From assembly GCA_017623685.1 (NCBI GenBank), contig JAGAOP010000021.1, positions 37,372 through 101,371 of the forward strand: a stretch of DNA of 64,000 nucleotides, read 5' to 3'. Positions 16,902-25,649 of this stretch are shown piece after piece. Each line of letters starts with the position of its first letter. Positions within the stretch are counted from its first letter, which is position 1. Origin of the DNA: Spirochaetaceae bacterium. Its GTDB lineage: Bacteria > Spirochaetota > Spirochaetia > Treponematales > Treponemataceae. The notes under the pieces are model-generated. The model saw only the letters and a list, made by a program, of their open reading frames with translations, was not told the DNA's origin and did no database searches. A program made the translations under genes and the position numbers.

Positions 16902-18083
16902 TTAGTATGAGTTCGTTTGAATTTTTTCCAACATTTCGTTGATTGCTTGACTTCTTATTCCCAGTTTTTGAAAATTTTCTAAAGTTTCAATAGCAGCAGT
17001 TTTTTTATTGATTTTCATATAACAATCCGCTAAATCTATGTAAAAACGATAGTTTTTTGGATCAGATTGAATCAATCTTGTTAAACTAGCAATAGCTTCA
17101 TCGTATTTACCTTGACCAATGCTAATCAAGGCTAAACCTAATACTGCATAAATATCGAATTCAATGTCTAAAGCCTTATTGTAATATTCAACAGCTGTTT
17201 CGTAATCTCCGATATTGCGATATGCATCTCCAGCTCTTGTTAAAATAACCTTATTGTTTGGATCACGTTCAAGAATTCTATTCCAATATTCGATGGAACG
17301 GAATTGTTGATTCATTCCACGGTAACAGTCGGCTAAGCCAAAAAGAGCATAAAAATTATCAGGTTCTGTTTCTAAGGCTCTTTCAAAATAGTATACACCT
17401 TTATCATAAGTCTTTAGTTTTCTGTAACAGTTTCCGATTGAAGTTAAAACTCGAATATCAACATTATTTTCGTTTAATTCAAACATTCGTGTCCAATAAT
17501 AAAGGGCATCTCTGTATTCCTTAAAATCATAATGCAAATGACCTAAACCAATTAAAGCATAGGCATTATTTTCTTCCATGTCTAGAACTCGAAGATATAA
17601 TTGTTTTGACTTTCCAAAGTCTTTAATTTTTCTGTAAGCATCTGCAACACGAGTTAAAACTGTAATGTTTCTGTCATCATGAATTAAATACTTTTCCCAA
17701 ATATCTATAGCTTTGTGATACTGATTTAATGCTTTATAACAGTCAGCTAAACCAAAAAGGGCATAATTGTTGCCAAAATGATAATCAAGACATCTGGAAT
17801 AAAATTCAATAGCTTCTTTGAAGTGACCTTGTTTTCGTTCTGAATCTCCTAGACCAACTAGTGCATAGTTATTGTTTTCTTCTAAGTTAAGTATTTCGTT
17901 AAAGGCTGCGTTTGCTTCATGAATTTTGTTTTCTTTTAAAAGATGATATCCTTTTTTAGATAATTCTGCAATTTCGGCAGCTTTTTTATCTTGAGGCGAC
18001 ATTTCATCAGATGGTGGAGGTGTAATAAATTCCTCTTCTTGCTCTAGTTTGTCAGACATAGAAAATAATCCAGAATCTTTCAT
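16902..18083 (-). CDS. TPR-repeat protein
   Basis: A 393-residue protein made almost entirely of tetratricopeptide repeats after an acidic, disordered N-terminus (residues 1-35). The repeats show a clear two-TPR superperiod of about 68 residues: NNYALVGLGDSERK, NNYALFGLADCYKA, NAYALIGLGHLHYD and NFYALFGLADCYRG alternate with xxLTRxGDAYRxI units. No signal peptide, so a cytoplasmic scaffold is likely; partners are unknown. The ATG overlaps the stop of the upstream 115-residue gene by one base (TAATG), implying coupled translation and a shared role. Confidence 0.88.
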   Translation of the reverse strand: MKDSGLFSMSDKLEQEEEFITPPPSDEMSPQDKKAAEIAELSKKGYHLLKENKIHEANAAFNEILNLEENNNYALVGLGDSERKQGHFKEAIEFYSRCLDYHFGNNYALFGLADCYKALNQYHKAIDIWEKYLIHDDRNITVLTRVADAYRKIKDFGKSKQLYLRVLDMEENNAYALIGLGHLHYDFKEYRDALYYWTRMFELNENNVDIRVLTSIGNCYRKLKTYDKGVYYFERALETEPDNFYALFGLADCYRGMNQQFRSIEYWNRILERDPNNKVILTRAGDAYRNIGDYETAVEYYNKALDIEFDIYAVLGLALISIGQGKYDEAIASLTRLIQSDPKNYRFYIDLADCYMKINKKTAAIETLENFQKLGIRSQAINEMLEKIQTNSY

Positions 18084-18430
18084 TATTTATCCTTTTCAAT
18101 AATTATTGAAACAACTTTGGCTATTTTTTCCAGAAGTGGTTCCGATTTTCTTTTGTTATGTGCGAGTAGATAAAGCTTTAATGCATCTAACTCTTTATTT
18201 TTTTCCATATATTTGTCTGCAACTCTCGAAAGACCATCTGAATAACCAGTTGCTAAAAAAATCCTACGAGCTTGCTCAATGTTTCCTTGATTAAAAAAAA
18301 CATTCCCTTTGCGATTTAGAATAACTTTTTGTTCAGAAGTGAGTCCTATGGTAGGTTTTTCATTTGTTTTTATAAATCCTATATTATTTGAATTTGCATT
18401 GTCGATTGTTTTTTTTAAATCTTCATCCAT
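18083..18430 (-). CDS. Small helical protein coupled to the TPR gene
   Basis: A 115-residue, lysine-rich, mostly helical protein that I do not recognise. The middle (NRKGNVFFNQGNIEQARRIF) resembles one TPR-like helical pair, and the end is helical. It has no signal peptide or cysteines. A GAAAGG ribosome binding site precedes the ATG. Its stop overlaps the start of the TPR gene, so the two proteins probably act together. The 90-bp gap upstream, toward rsmD, holds an AT-rich stretch with TATAAT-like sequence but no clear -35. Confidence 0.75.
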   Translation of the reverse strand: MDEDLKKTIDNANSNNIGFIKTNEKPTIGLTSEQKVILNRKGNVFFNQGNIEQARRIFLATGYSDGLSRVADKYMEKNKELDALKLYLLAHNKRKSEPLLEKIAKVVSIIIEKDK

Positions 18431-18520
18431 GAAAAAACCTTTCTATAATTTCTATATTATAAAATAGACTTTTTATTGTCAATTCCTTTTTATTGTATTT
18501 GATAAAAAAATATTTATATA

Positions 18521-19063
18521 TTAATTACTGCTATAAAAATCTACTATGGAACGACCATAGACTCGTCTATCAGATAAAAGTAATTTTCCAACTGAATCAG
18601 GCATTGGTTTTTCTTCTGGTCGATGAATCATAGCAATTCCATTAGGATTAAGTAAATTTCGTTTATCGATTCTTTCAATTAAGTTTAGGTGAAACTTATA
18701 GGGAAAAGGTGGGTCTAAAAAAATATAATCATATTGTTTTTTACATCGTTCTAGAAATAATTCAACCGGCATAAAGTGACAATTTATTCTTTTGTTCATT
18801 TCTTTTTCTGTAATTGAAACATTAGAAATTACGGTTGTAGTTTTGATTCTGTCTTTTTCAACTAATTCAATAAAATCAGCACCACGGGAACAGGCTTCTA
18901 TGGCAATAGTTCCAGAACCTGAAAATAAATCTAAAAAGGATTTTCCTGATAAATCTCCAAGTATAGAAAAAACAGATTCTCGCATTTTATCCATAGCAGG
19001 TCGAATTATGCCATCGGGGCATTTTATTATACGACCTCTAAGTTCTCCACCGGTAATTCTCAT
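18521..19063 (-). CDS. rsmD: 16S rRNA (guanine-966 N2)-methyltransferase
   Basis: A 180-residue SAM-dependent methyltransferase acting on G966 of 16S rRNA in the assembling 30S subunit. Motifs visible: the start MRITGGELRGRII, RPAMDKMRESVFSIL, the SAM-binding FLDLFSGSGTIAIEACSRGA, and the catalytic FLDPPFP. Length is typical. The ATG follows TTGGAG with good spacing. It is divergent from pcnB; the 247-bp intergenic region contains the pcnB promoter and no other feature I can support. Confidence 0.93.
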   Translation of the reverse strand: MRITGGELRGRIIKCPDGIIRPAMDKMRESVFSILGDLSGKSFLDLFSGSGTIAIEACSRGADFIELVEKDRIKTTTVISNVSITEKEMNKRINCHFMPVELFLERCKKQYDYIFLDPPFPYKFHLNLIERIDKRNLLNPNGIAMIHRPEEKPMPDSVGKLLLSDRRVYGRSIVDFYSSN

Positions 19064-19273
19064 TATTTCTCCAATAAAAAATAAATAGTTTTCACTGCAA
19101 ACTTAAATAGATAAAATACGACGAAATCACAGTCATTTTTTATCTTAATCTGCTTGAATTATGGTTTAATTTTGTAAATATTTTATCATATGAAATACTT
19201 TTGTGTATAGCCTATATTAATTATCTGTTTAATATCATTTGCGAATCTAATAAACATACACATTCTTCTTTAC

Positions 19274-19302
19274 TTGACTTGCATACTAATAAAACATATT
19301 AT
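19274..19302 (+). promoter_or_regulatory. Promoter for pcnB with predicted leaderless GTG start
   Basis: TTGACT (19274-19279), 17-bp spacer, TATTAT (19297-19302). The predicted transcription start is about 19309, two bases before the GTG at 19311, and no Shine-Dalgarno exists. Confidence 0.65.
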
Positions 19303-19310
19303 ATATAACT

Positions 19311-20495
19311 GTGCTAATTAGATATTCTACAGATTCAAAAGGTCGACCTGTAAAAAAGGCTGTTGTTTATACAAAAGAAGAACATTTTATTACTCGTGAA
19401 AAAATTGATCCTGATGCATTATATGTTATTAATCAACTAAGAAGTTATGGTTATGACGCTTATATTGTAGGTGGTGCTGTCAGAGATTTACTGATTGGGA
19501 ATACTCCAAAAGATTTTGATATAGTAACAGATGCAACTCCTACTAAAATAAAAAGACTATTTCGTAATTCCAGAATTATAGGACGACGTTTTCGTTTAGT
19601 TCATGTTTTTTTTGATGATAAAATCTTTGAGGTAAGTACATTTCGTTCTATTTCTGATGGAACTGTGGGAAATAGTTTTGGTACTATGGACGAAGATGTT
19701 CAACGGCGAGATTTTTCCATAAATGCTTTATATTTTGATACAGAAAAAGAACACATCATTGATTATGTAGATGGAGTAAAAGACATTCGTAAATCTGTGA
19801 TAAAACCTGTTATTTCTTTGGATTTAATTTTTGCAGAAGACCCAGTTAGAATGATTAGAGCTGTTAAATATGCTGCAACAACAAATAGCCACATGTCCAT
19901 TTCCTTAAAACGTAAAATACGAAAATCTGCTCATTTATTGCTTCCAGTTTCACCATCAAGACTTACAGAAGAATTTATTAAAATACTAAATAGTGGTCAT
20001 GCTTATGATATAATTAAAATTGCAAAAGAATTAGATTTATACATGTATTTACAACCCATGGCAAGCGCCTTAATGGACGAAAATAGCGAATTTGAAAAAA
20101 AATATTTTAAACACTTAAAACAATTAGACTCTTTACATAAAAGTAGTAATTCTGTTCGTTTAGGGGAAAAATTAGCTTTTATCATTTGGGATTATATTCA
20201 AGAACTTACAAATTGGGATAAAGAAATTGAATCAAAAACTGCCGTTGGTGAATTGTATTCTAAAACATGGACACAATGTAGAAATTTTGTTCTACCTATG
20301 AATCCTCAACGAACAGAATTGGAATATGGAATCCGAACTGTATTAAAAGCAATTGGAGTTCCTGTTTATCTATCAACTTCTAAATCGGAAAAAAAAGATA
20401 CTGATAAGCCTAAGAAATCTTCAAATCCTTACAGAAGACATTCTAGAAAAAATAATCTAGCCTTAACAGAATCTGTTGTGTGTAGTTCAAAATAA
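19311..20495 (+). CDS. pcnB: Poly(A) polymerase / tRNA nucleotidyltransferase family protein (PcnB-like)
   Basis: A class II nucleotidyltransferase of 394 residues that adds A to RNA 3' ends (PcnB) or CCA to tRNAs. The head has YDAYIVGGAVRDLLIGNTPK with the DFDIVTDATP catalytic carboxylates; IIGRRFRLVHVFF is the PcnB-type signature, followed by EVSTFRS and RRDFSINALYFD. The last 40 residues are rich in Lys, Arg and Ser, as in bacterial poly(A) polymerases. CCA is not encoded in the neighbouring tRNA-Leu, so the genome needs a CCA-adding enzyme too; this protein could be either, with PcnB favoured. GTG 19311 is the only start before the conserved N-terminus. The stop is 3 bp from a convergent gene. 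Confidence 0.88.
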   Translation: MLIRYSTDSKGRPVKKAVVYTKEEHFITREKIDPDALYVINQLRSYGYDAYIVGGAVRDLLIGNTPKDFDIVTDATPTKIKRLFRNSRIIGRRFRLVHVFFDDKIFEVSTFRSISDGTVGNSFGTMDEDVQRRDFSINALYFDTEKEHIIDYVDGVKDIRKSVIKPVISLDLIFAEDPVRMIRAVKYAATTNSHMSISLKRKIRKSAHLLLPVSPSRLTEEFIKILNSGHAYDIIKIAKELDLYMYLQPMASALMDENSEFEKKYFKHLKQLDSLHKSSNSVRLGEKLAFIIWDYIQELTNWDKEIESKTAVGELYSKTWTQCRNFVLPMNPQRTELEYGIRTVLKAIGVPVYLSTSKSEKKDTDKPKKSSNPYRRHSRKNNLALTESVVCSSK

Positions 20496-20498
20496 TTT

Positions 20499-21362
20499 TT
20501 AATATTGGGTTATTTTATCGATAATTATGCTAACTTCTTCGATAAGAATACCTGTATAACGTTCAATATTATCTATGACATAGGTTTGAAGATTGTGTAT
20601 TTTCCCTGTTAATTGAGTGCCAAATGGAATATCGATGGTAATAATTAACCTGTAACCTCGAGTGTCTGTTTTTATAGTTAGTTTTTTTACTCGAATTTGA
20701 GAATCGTATTCATTAACACAATGCATAGCCATTTGTGTTAAGGCAGCTTCTGAAATTTCTACTCGCCCTTTTTTTAAAAATTCTGGTCTAACAACAGATT
20801 TTTCATAATGTTTTGAATCTTCATTAACAACGTTTTTTTTCTTATTGCGATTAAGAAAAACTTTTACAGAATCAAAAAATATTTTAGGATAATCTTTTTT
20901 TATTTCTATAGATGGGACAGGAATAACATGCTTTCCTTCAATTTGTCTTGAACGAATAGCTTTTTCAATTTCTTCTTGAGAGGCTATATCTTCAATTTTT
21001 ATTATTTTTGAAGGTGCAGGAAGTTGTAATCGCATGGCAATTTTTTGAACCATTTTTTCAGAGGTGCCAAGAATAAGAATCTTTTTTATCTTCATTTTTT
21101 GAAGATTTTTTGCAACTTGATCTCTGTGGGCTTTGTCATCGAAAAGGGCACATCTTACTGCCCCCATATAATTTTTTTCTCTTTTTGCAGTGTGACCCGC
21201 AATAATTTTATCATTTTGAATTAATAATCCATCATCAATAATTGTATCAATTCCATATTTTTCAGCAAGCAATTTTGCACGAAAACTTTTCCCAGTTCCA
21301 CTGGGTCCTACAAGAGAATAAACAGTTGTTCCTGAAAATAAATGTAAAAAATTTGAAAACAT
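20499..21362 (-). CDS. P-loop NTPase fused to an Asp23/Gls24-like domain
   Basis: A 287-residue protein of unknown function. The N-terminal half has a clear Walker A (LVGPSGTGKSFRAKLLAEKY, residues 17-36) followed by an IIDDGLLI stretch and a later ILILGTSEKMVQKI strand-helix. The C-terminal 90 residues (from VEISEAALTQMAMHCVNEYD through a run of beta strands, then IHNLQTYVIDNIERYTGI and EEVSIIID) have the layout of Asp23/DUF322 domains, which in Firmicutes are envelope-stress proteins. The two halves are separated by a Lys-rich linker near 170-195. Start is 7 bp after the rluA-family stop on the same strand, so they are probably co-transcribed. Confidence 0.75.
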   Translation of the reverse strand: MFSNFLHLFSGTTVYSLVGPSGTGKSFRAKLLAEKYGIDTIIDDGLLIQNDKIIAGHTAKREKNYMGAVRCALFDDKAHRDQVAKNLQKMKIKKILILGTSEKMVQKIAMRLQLPAPSKIIKIEDIASQEEIEKAIRSRQIEGKHVIPVPSIEIKKDYPKIFFDSVKVFLNRNKKKNVVNEDSKHYEKSVVRPEFLKKGRVEISEAALTQMAMHCVNEYDSQIRVKKLTIKTDTRGYRLIITIDIPFGTQLTGKIHNLQTYVIDNIERYTGILIEEVSIIIDKITQY

Positions 21363-21369
21363 ATAAGTA

Positions 21370-22353
21370 CTACTTATTATACGATTTGATGTTAAAATCA
21401 GGCAAGTGTTTTTTTATCATATTTATAAAATTTAATGGAATTGGGCATATAAAAGTTTCATAAATCTCTAAAGGATTATCTTTTGGCAATTCCATTGTCC
21501 AACAATGAAGAAAAAAATCTTGGGATTCCCAAATTTTTCTACCTCCGTAGGCAGTATCACCTAAAAGAGGATGTCCGTGAATACTGGAATGAAGTCTAAT
21601 TTGATGTTTTCTACCAGTTTCAATAAAAATTCTTGCCAATGTAATTGGCTTATTTTTATAGGTTCCTAGGCTTAGGGGTTCAACATGGGTTATTGCTTTT
21701 AATCCAGCTTCATTTTCTTTGGAAATATAAAAACCATTTTTTATTTTATCCCTCTGGTTAGAAATAGAATCGCACCACAATTTTTTTTCATTAAAGTGTC
21801 CTTCTAAAATTGCAAGATAACTTTTTTTTATTTGGTTAGCTTTTAAGGCTTGGGAAAACCATCTTGCTCCAATTAAGTTTTCAGAAAAAACAAGTAAGCC
21901 TGTGGTTTTTTTATCTAAGCGATGTAATGCACCTGGCCTAAAAGATAGGGAAGAGGAATTTTTGTTTTCATCATAATAGCTTTTTGAAATTATATCACAA
22001 AGATTTTTTTCTTTTTTCCCACTCTGGACAGAATAATCATAGGGTTTGTTTATTACTCTAAGATATTTATTTTTGAATATAACTTGGATTTTTATTTCTT
22101 CAGTTTCTTTTGGTATTAAATTAGTTTTTTTAGATGTCTCCTTGTTATTTAACAAAAAGGCAGCAATTTGTATTTTATCTCCACAAAAAACTATAGATTC
22201 TGGCTTTTGTTTTTTTTCATTTAATTTAATAAATCCTTTTCGAATAAGCTTGTATATAGCTGAAAGAGATTCATCTTTTAAAATACGACGTGCAATTTTA
22301 TCAAGTCTTCTTTCGTTATCATTTTCTGTGGCAATAAAATGTATAAATTCCAT
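21370..22353 (-). CDS. RluA-family 23S rRNA pseudouridine synthase (RluC/RluD-like)
   Basis: A 327-residue pseudouridine synthase with an N-terminal S4-type RNA-binding domain (RRLDKIARRILKDESLSAIY, residues 14-60) and the catalytic motif GALHRLDKKTTGLLVFS, in which the Asp of HRLD is the nucleophile. Further family blocks are KSYLAILEG, TGRKHQIRLHSSIHGHPLLG and DTAYGG. The target uridines cannot be told from sequence. The ATG has no Shine-Dalgarno; a TATAAT at 22365-22360 (minus) ends 6 bases before it, so a leaderless start is possible, though the -35 is poor. Confidence 0.9.
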   Translation of the reverse strand: MEFIHFIATENDNERRLDKIARRILKDESLSAIYKLIRKGFIKLNEKKQKPESIVFCGDKIQIAAFLLNNKETSKKTNLIPKETEEIKIQVIFKNKYLRVINKPYDYSVQSGKKEKNLCDIISKSYYDENKNSSSLSFRPGALHRLDKKTTGLLVFSENLIGARWFSQALKANQIKKSYLAILEGHFNEKKLWCDSISNQRDKIKNGFYISKENEAGLKAITHVEPLSLGTYKNKPITLARIFIETGRKHQIRLHSSIHGHPLLGDTAYGGRKIWESQDFFLHCWTMELPKDNPLEIYETFICPIPLNFINMIKKHLPDFNIKSYNK

Positions 22354-22389
22354 TGTCTAATTATATACATAATTTAATACATAATCCAC

Positions 22390-22417
22390 TAGACAAAAGT
22401 TTTCTTTATAGTAAAAT
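22390..22417 (+). promoter_or_regulatory. Promoter for the DUF212 gene, predicted leaderless
   Basis: TAGACA (22390-22395), 16-bp spacer, TAAAAT (22412-22417). The predicted transcription start falls on the ATG at 22424. It shares the 70-bp divergent region with the possible minus-strand -10 of the rluA-family gene (22360-22365). Confidence 0.55.
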
Positions 22418-22423
22418 ATAGAT

Positions 22424-22903
22424 ATGTCCTCTACTGTTATTAATCAAGTTAAGATGCTTTTTTTAAACCCTATATTTATATCTTGTATCCTCAGTTGGCT
22501 TGCTGCCCAGTTTATTAAAACTTTGATAAAGCTAATTAGTGGTAGAATATCAAGTTTAAAGGATCTTTTTGAACTTTTATTTTGGCGAACAGGTGGAATG
22601 CCTTCTAGTCACTCTGCTTTAGTGTGTTCTCTTTGTACTGCAATAGGTTTTAATTCAGGACTTGATTCTGATGTTTTTATTTTGTCTTTTTGTTTTGCAT
22701 TAGTTGTTATTCGTGATGCTCTTGGAGTAAGGCGTGCAAGTGGTATTCAAGCTCGTGTTTTGAATGAAATAGGCACCACATTGGATGAACAGGACATTCT
22801 AAAGTTCAAGCCGGTAAAAGAAGTACATGGTCATAAACCAGCAGAGGTTTTTATTGGTTGCTTTCTTGGAATAGCCATCGGGGTTGCTTTTTCCGTGCTT
22901 TAA
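22424..22903 (+). CDS. Divergent PAP2 / DUF212 family membrane protein
   Basis: A 159-residue membrane protein with about four hydrophobic segments. The motif GGMPSSHSALVCSLCTAIGF and the later DALGVRRASGIQARVLNEI and VKEVHGHKPAEVFIGCFLGI are the hallmarks of DUF212, described as divergent relatives of PAP2 phosphatases. Substrate is unknown; a lipid-phosphate role is plausible by fold only. No ribosome binding site precedes the ATG, in keeping with the predicted leaderless promoter. It appears to be the first gene of a long operon continuing into the rnf cluster. Confidence 0.85.
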   Translation: MSSTVINQVKMLFLNPIFISCILSWLAAQFIKTLIKLISGRISSLKDLFELLFWRTGGMPSSHSALVCSLCTAIGFNSGLDSDVFILSFCFALVVIRDALGVRRASGIQARVLNEIGTTLDEQDILKFKPVKEVHGHKPAEVFIGCFLGIAIGVAFSVL

Positions 22904-22924
22904 CATAGAAAATCGGTTCATCAA

Positions 22925-24372
22925 ATGAAAAAGAATTATTTCATTATTGTTGCTTTTTTCATAGTAATTTTTTCTCTTGTTTTAATATTTTTTACTGGTT
23001 CTTTTTCTTTCTCTTCTTTGTGGAAAGGTTATATCGTATTGTATACTTCAAAATCTATTCCCGAAAATGATGTTTTATCTATTCTCGAGAAAAATGGTAT
23101 TTCAAATGTAATAACTTTGTCAGCTCAAAAAGTTCCTTATGTTTCAAAGGAATCTCCTGTTCAACCAGAATATACAAAAAAATATCTTGAGCAAAGGAAA
23201 GCTTATTTTTCGGATAAAAATGATACCCTTAGACTTTATTATATTCCAGAAAAAAATATATTTTTCATAAAAAATGCGATTAATGAGTTGTCTGAATTAA
23301 AAAATCAAGGCATAGTAGGTTTAGATTTAAATACACGTTATCCATGGATTATACCTTTAGTTTCTTTAATTGTATTAATATTATTAACTATTGCTTCAAG
23401 ATCAAAGGGTTTTGTTTTTTTAGGTTGTTGTTTCCCCTTACTATTTTCTTTTTGCCACCCTCTCTTTACAAATGGTGCTGCTGTTATTTTATTTATGTAT
23501 GCAATTTATCTTATTTCAAATTTATGGCCTAGGCAACGAATGAAAAAGGTTTTGTTAAAATCCTTTTTTACTTGGTTATTTTTAATTTTGCCTTTAGTTT
23601 TGCTTTTTATTGTATCCATAAAAGAAGCGTTAATTTTCCTTTTAGTTTATCTAGCAACTTTTTCACTTTTGCTAATAAATAATTATTTTAGAAAACGTCG
23701 TCTTAGTCGATTAAGATTTAAACCAATACCAATAATTACTGCAAATATGATTCCTTTAAAGACTTTAAAAAATGCAAGACTACTTCTAGTTCCCGCTTTT
23801 GGGGCAGGAATTTTTTGCATTTTTTATATTTTTTCTAGTTTTTTTTATGTTGACAATTCAGAGAATGACTTGTTTTTTCCTGCCCCAACAAGGTATACTG
23901 AAGCAGGTGATTTCAATATGTCGTCATACGAAGCAACAAGAAAAGCAAAATTAATAGCACAAGAAGTTGAATCTCTTCCAGATTTGGTTGACTATGTTTC
24001 TTGGGTGTGGAATACAGGTAATTTTGCTTTTCAAAATCTTAGTTCATCTAAAGAAAATAATTTAGTAGAACAGGGGGCTTCTGTTTTTATGCCAACATAT
24101 AAAACTGATTCCAATGGAAAAATAGTGAAAAAGGATTCATTGATTACTATTTTGATGAGAATTTTTTAGCTGAATGTATTAATTCTATTCAAGAAGATAA
24201 TGAACAAATTGAATCTTTACTTAGAACTCAAAATAGATTTGTAAGAGTTTCTTATTTGCATAGAAGTAACTATGGTGGAAATAGTTCTAATCAGGGTTTA
24301 GATATTATTACACTTTTACTTGGAATGATTATACCTATGCTTTTTGCTTTTTATATCTGGAGGACAAAATGA
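22925..24372 (+). CDS. Rnf-linked membrane protein of unknown function, with an internal -1 frameshift
   Basis: The gene lies directly upstream of rnfC. From 22925 the frame encodes 414 residues: one N-terminal membrane helix, an extracytoplasmic segment (residues 30-135), about six further helices (138-310) and an outer domain; it stops at 24167-24169. In the -1 frame, open from about 24111, a plausible C-terminus continues (FIDYYFDENFLAECINSIQE through an NRFVRVSYLHRSNYGG segment) and ends in a membrane helix (LDIITLLLGMIIPMLFAFYI) with TGA at 24370-24372, overlapping the rnfC ATG. The switch is best placed at the A run 24128-24132 (GTG AAA AAG GA). It could be a real mutation, a base-calling error, or programmed slippage. 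I do not recognise the family. Confidence 0.7.
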
Positions 24373-25649
24373 TGAAAATTCGTGCTAATGAAATTTTACC
24401 CTATGTTCCTGTCCGGTACACTGAAATGTTAAATGCCTTTATTCCTTCAGAGGCAATTATTTCTTTAACTCAGGATGCATTAGGTCAAACATCTTGTTTA
24501 GTAAAAGAAAATGATGTTGTAACAGAAGGACAAATAATTGCTACAGGGCGAGGTCTTCGTTCTTCTGTAATACATTCACCACTTCCTGGAATTGTATCCG
24601 GTTTTATTTCTTGTTCAATGCCAGATGGTCGTAGAACAGAAGCTGTAAAAATTAAAATGAAAGGTGAATTTTCTTTATTTGGGAAGCCTAAAACAGAAAC
24701 AATTTGGAAATCTTTTCCTTCTTCTTCTTTACGTAGAATTATTGCAGATGCAGGAATTATAAATACCTTTGGGAAATTTTTCCCATTAGCTTATCAGTTA
24801 GAAAAACATATTGAAAAAAAGATTCCTCCTGTATTAATAATTAGAATGTTTGATGAAGATCCTAGCAATACTGTTGATAGGTTTATTGCAGAAAAATATA
24901 ATACGCAAATTACAGAAGGTGCTGCAATTATTGCTAGTGCTTTAGAAACGGAGGATATTGTTTTTGTTTATCCTTCCGATTTTTCTGGAACGATTGCTTC
25001 CTTGCCTGAAATTAAAAATGTTAAAACTATATCTATGGATACCTCTGTTTACCCTTGTGGAGGTTCTAAACAACTTCTTCAAGCTATTGTTAAAAAAGGT
25101 TTTTGGGGTACAGATTCTTTTGATGATAAATTGTTTTTAGATAGTTCAACTGTTTATTCTGTTTACGAAGCTGTTGTTCATGGAGTTCCTGCTATGGAAA
25201 AAATAATCCAAGTAGGAGGAGATGCTCTTGTGGGTGATGGTTTATTAAAAGTCCGTTTAGGGACAACAATTCGCTCTTTAGCAAGTGAATATGGAGGTTT
25301 TGAAACAGATAATCCTAAAATTATTATTAATGGACTTTTAAAAGGTACAAATATTTCGGATTATGACACTCCAATTACGAAATATGTTAAATCTATTTTT
25401 TTTATGAAGAATAAAGCATCTATGAAGCCTAAGTCCTATGAGTGTATTAAATGTGGTAGGTGTAGATCTATTTGTCCTTCAAATATAAAACCTGATATTC
25501 TTTATTCTAGTTATCATTTTAATCAAAATATTTCCCAAGAATATATTAAAGTTGCAAAGGATTGTACTGATTGTATGCTATGCAATTCTACTTGTCCTTC
25601 TAGATTACCTTTATATCAGACAATTTCAATATTAAAAGAGGTAGAGTAA
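24369..25649 (+). CDS. rnfC: Rnf electron transport complex, Fe-S subunit RnfC
   Basis: This is the peripheral NADH-facing subunit of the Rnf complex, which couples ferredoxin-NAD+ electron transfer to ion pumping. It has 426 residues. The N-terminal barrel-sandwich region (CLVKENDVVTEGQIIATG, SSVIHSPLPGIVSGF) and the long central domain match RnfC. Two [4Fe-4S] motifs end the protein: CIKCGRCRSICP and CTDCMLCNSTCP. The glycine-rich flavin/NADH-binding loop of typical RnfC is not obvious. The ATG at 24369 (or the next ATG, 24372) follows GGAGG and overlaps the upstream stop (ATGA). Confidence 0.88.
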   Translation: MMKIRANEILPYVPVRYTEMLNAFIPSEAIISLTQDALGQTSCLVKENDVVTEGQIIATGRGLRSSVIHSPLPGIVSGFISCSMPDGRRTEAVKIKMKGEFSLFGKPKTETIWKSFPSSSLRRIIADAGIINTFGKFFPLAYQLEKHIEKKIPPVLIIRMFDEDPSNTVDRFIAEKYNTQITEGAAIIASALETEDIVFVYPSDFSGTIASLPEIKNVKTISMDTSVYPCGGSKQLLQAIVKKGFWGTDSFDDKLFLDSSTVYSVYEAVVHGVPAMEKIIQVGGDALVGDGLLKVRLGTTIRSLASEYGGFETDNPKIIINGLLKGTNISDYDTPITKYVKSIFFMKNKASMKPKSYECIKCGRCRSICPSNIKPDILYSSYHFNQNISQEYIKVAKDCTDCMLCNSTCPSRLPLYQTISILKEVE

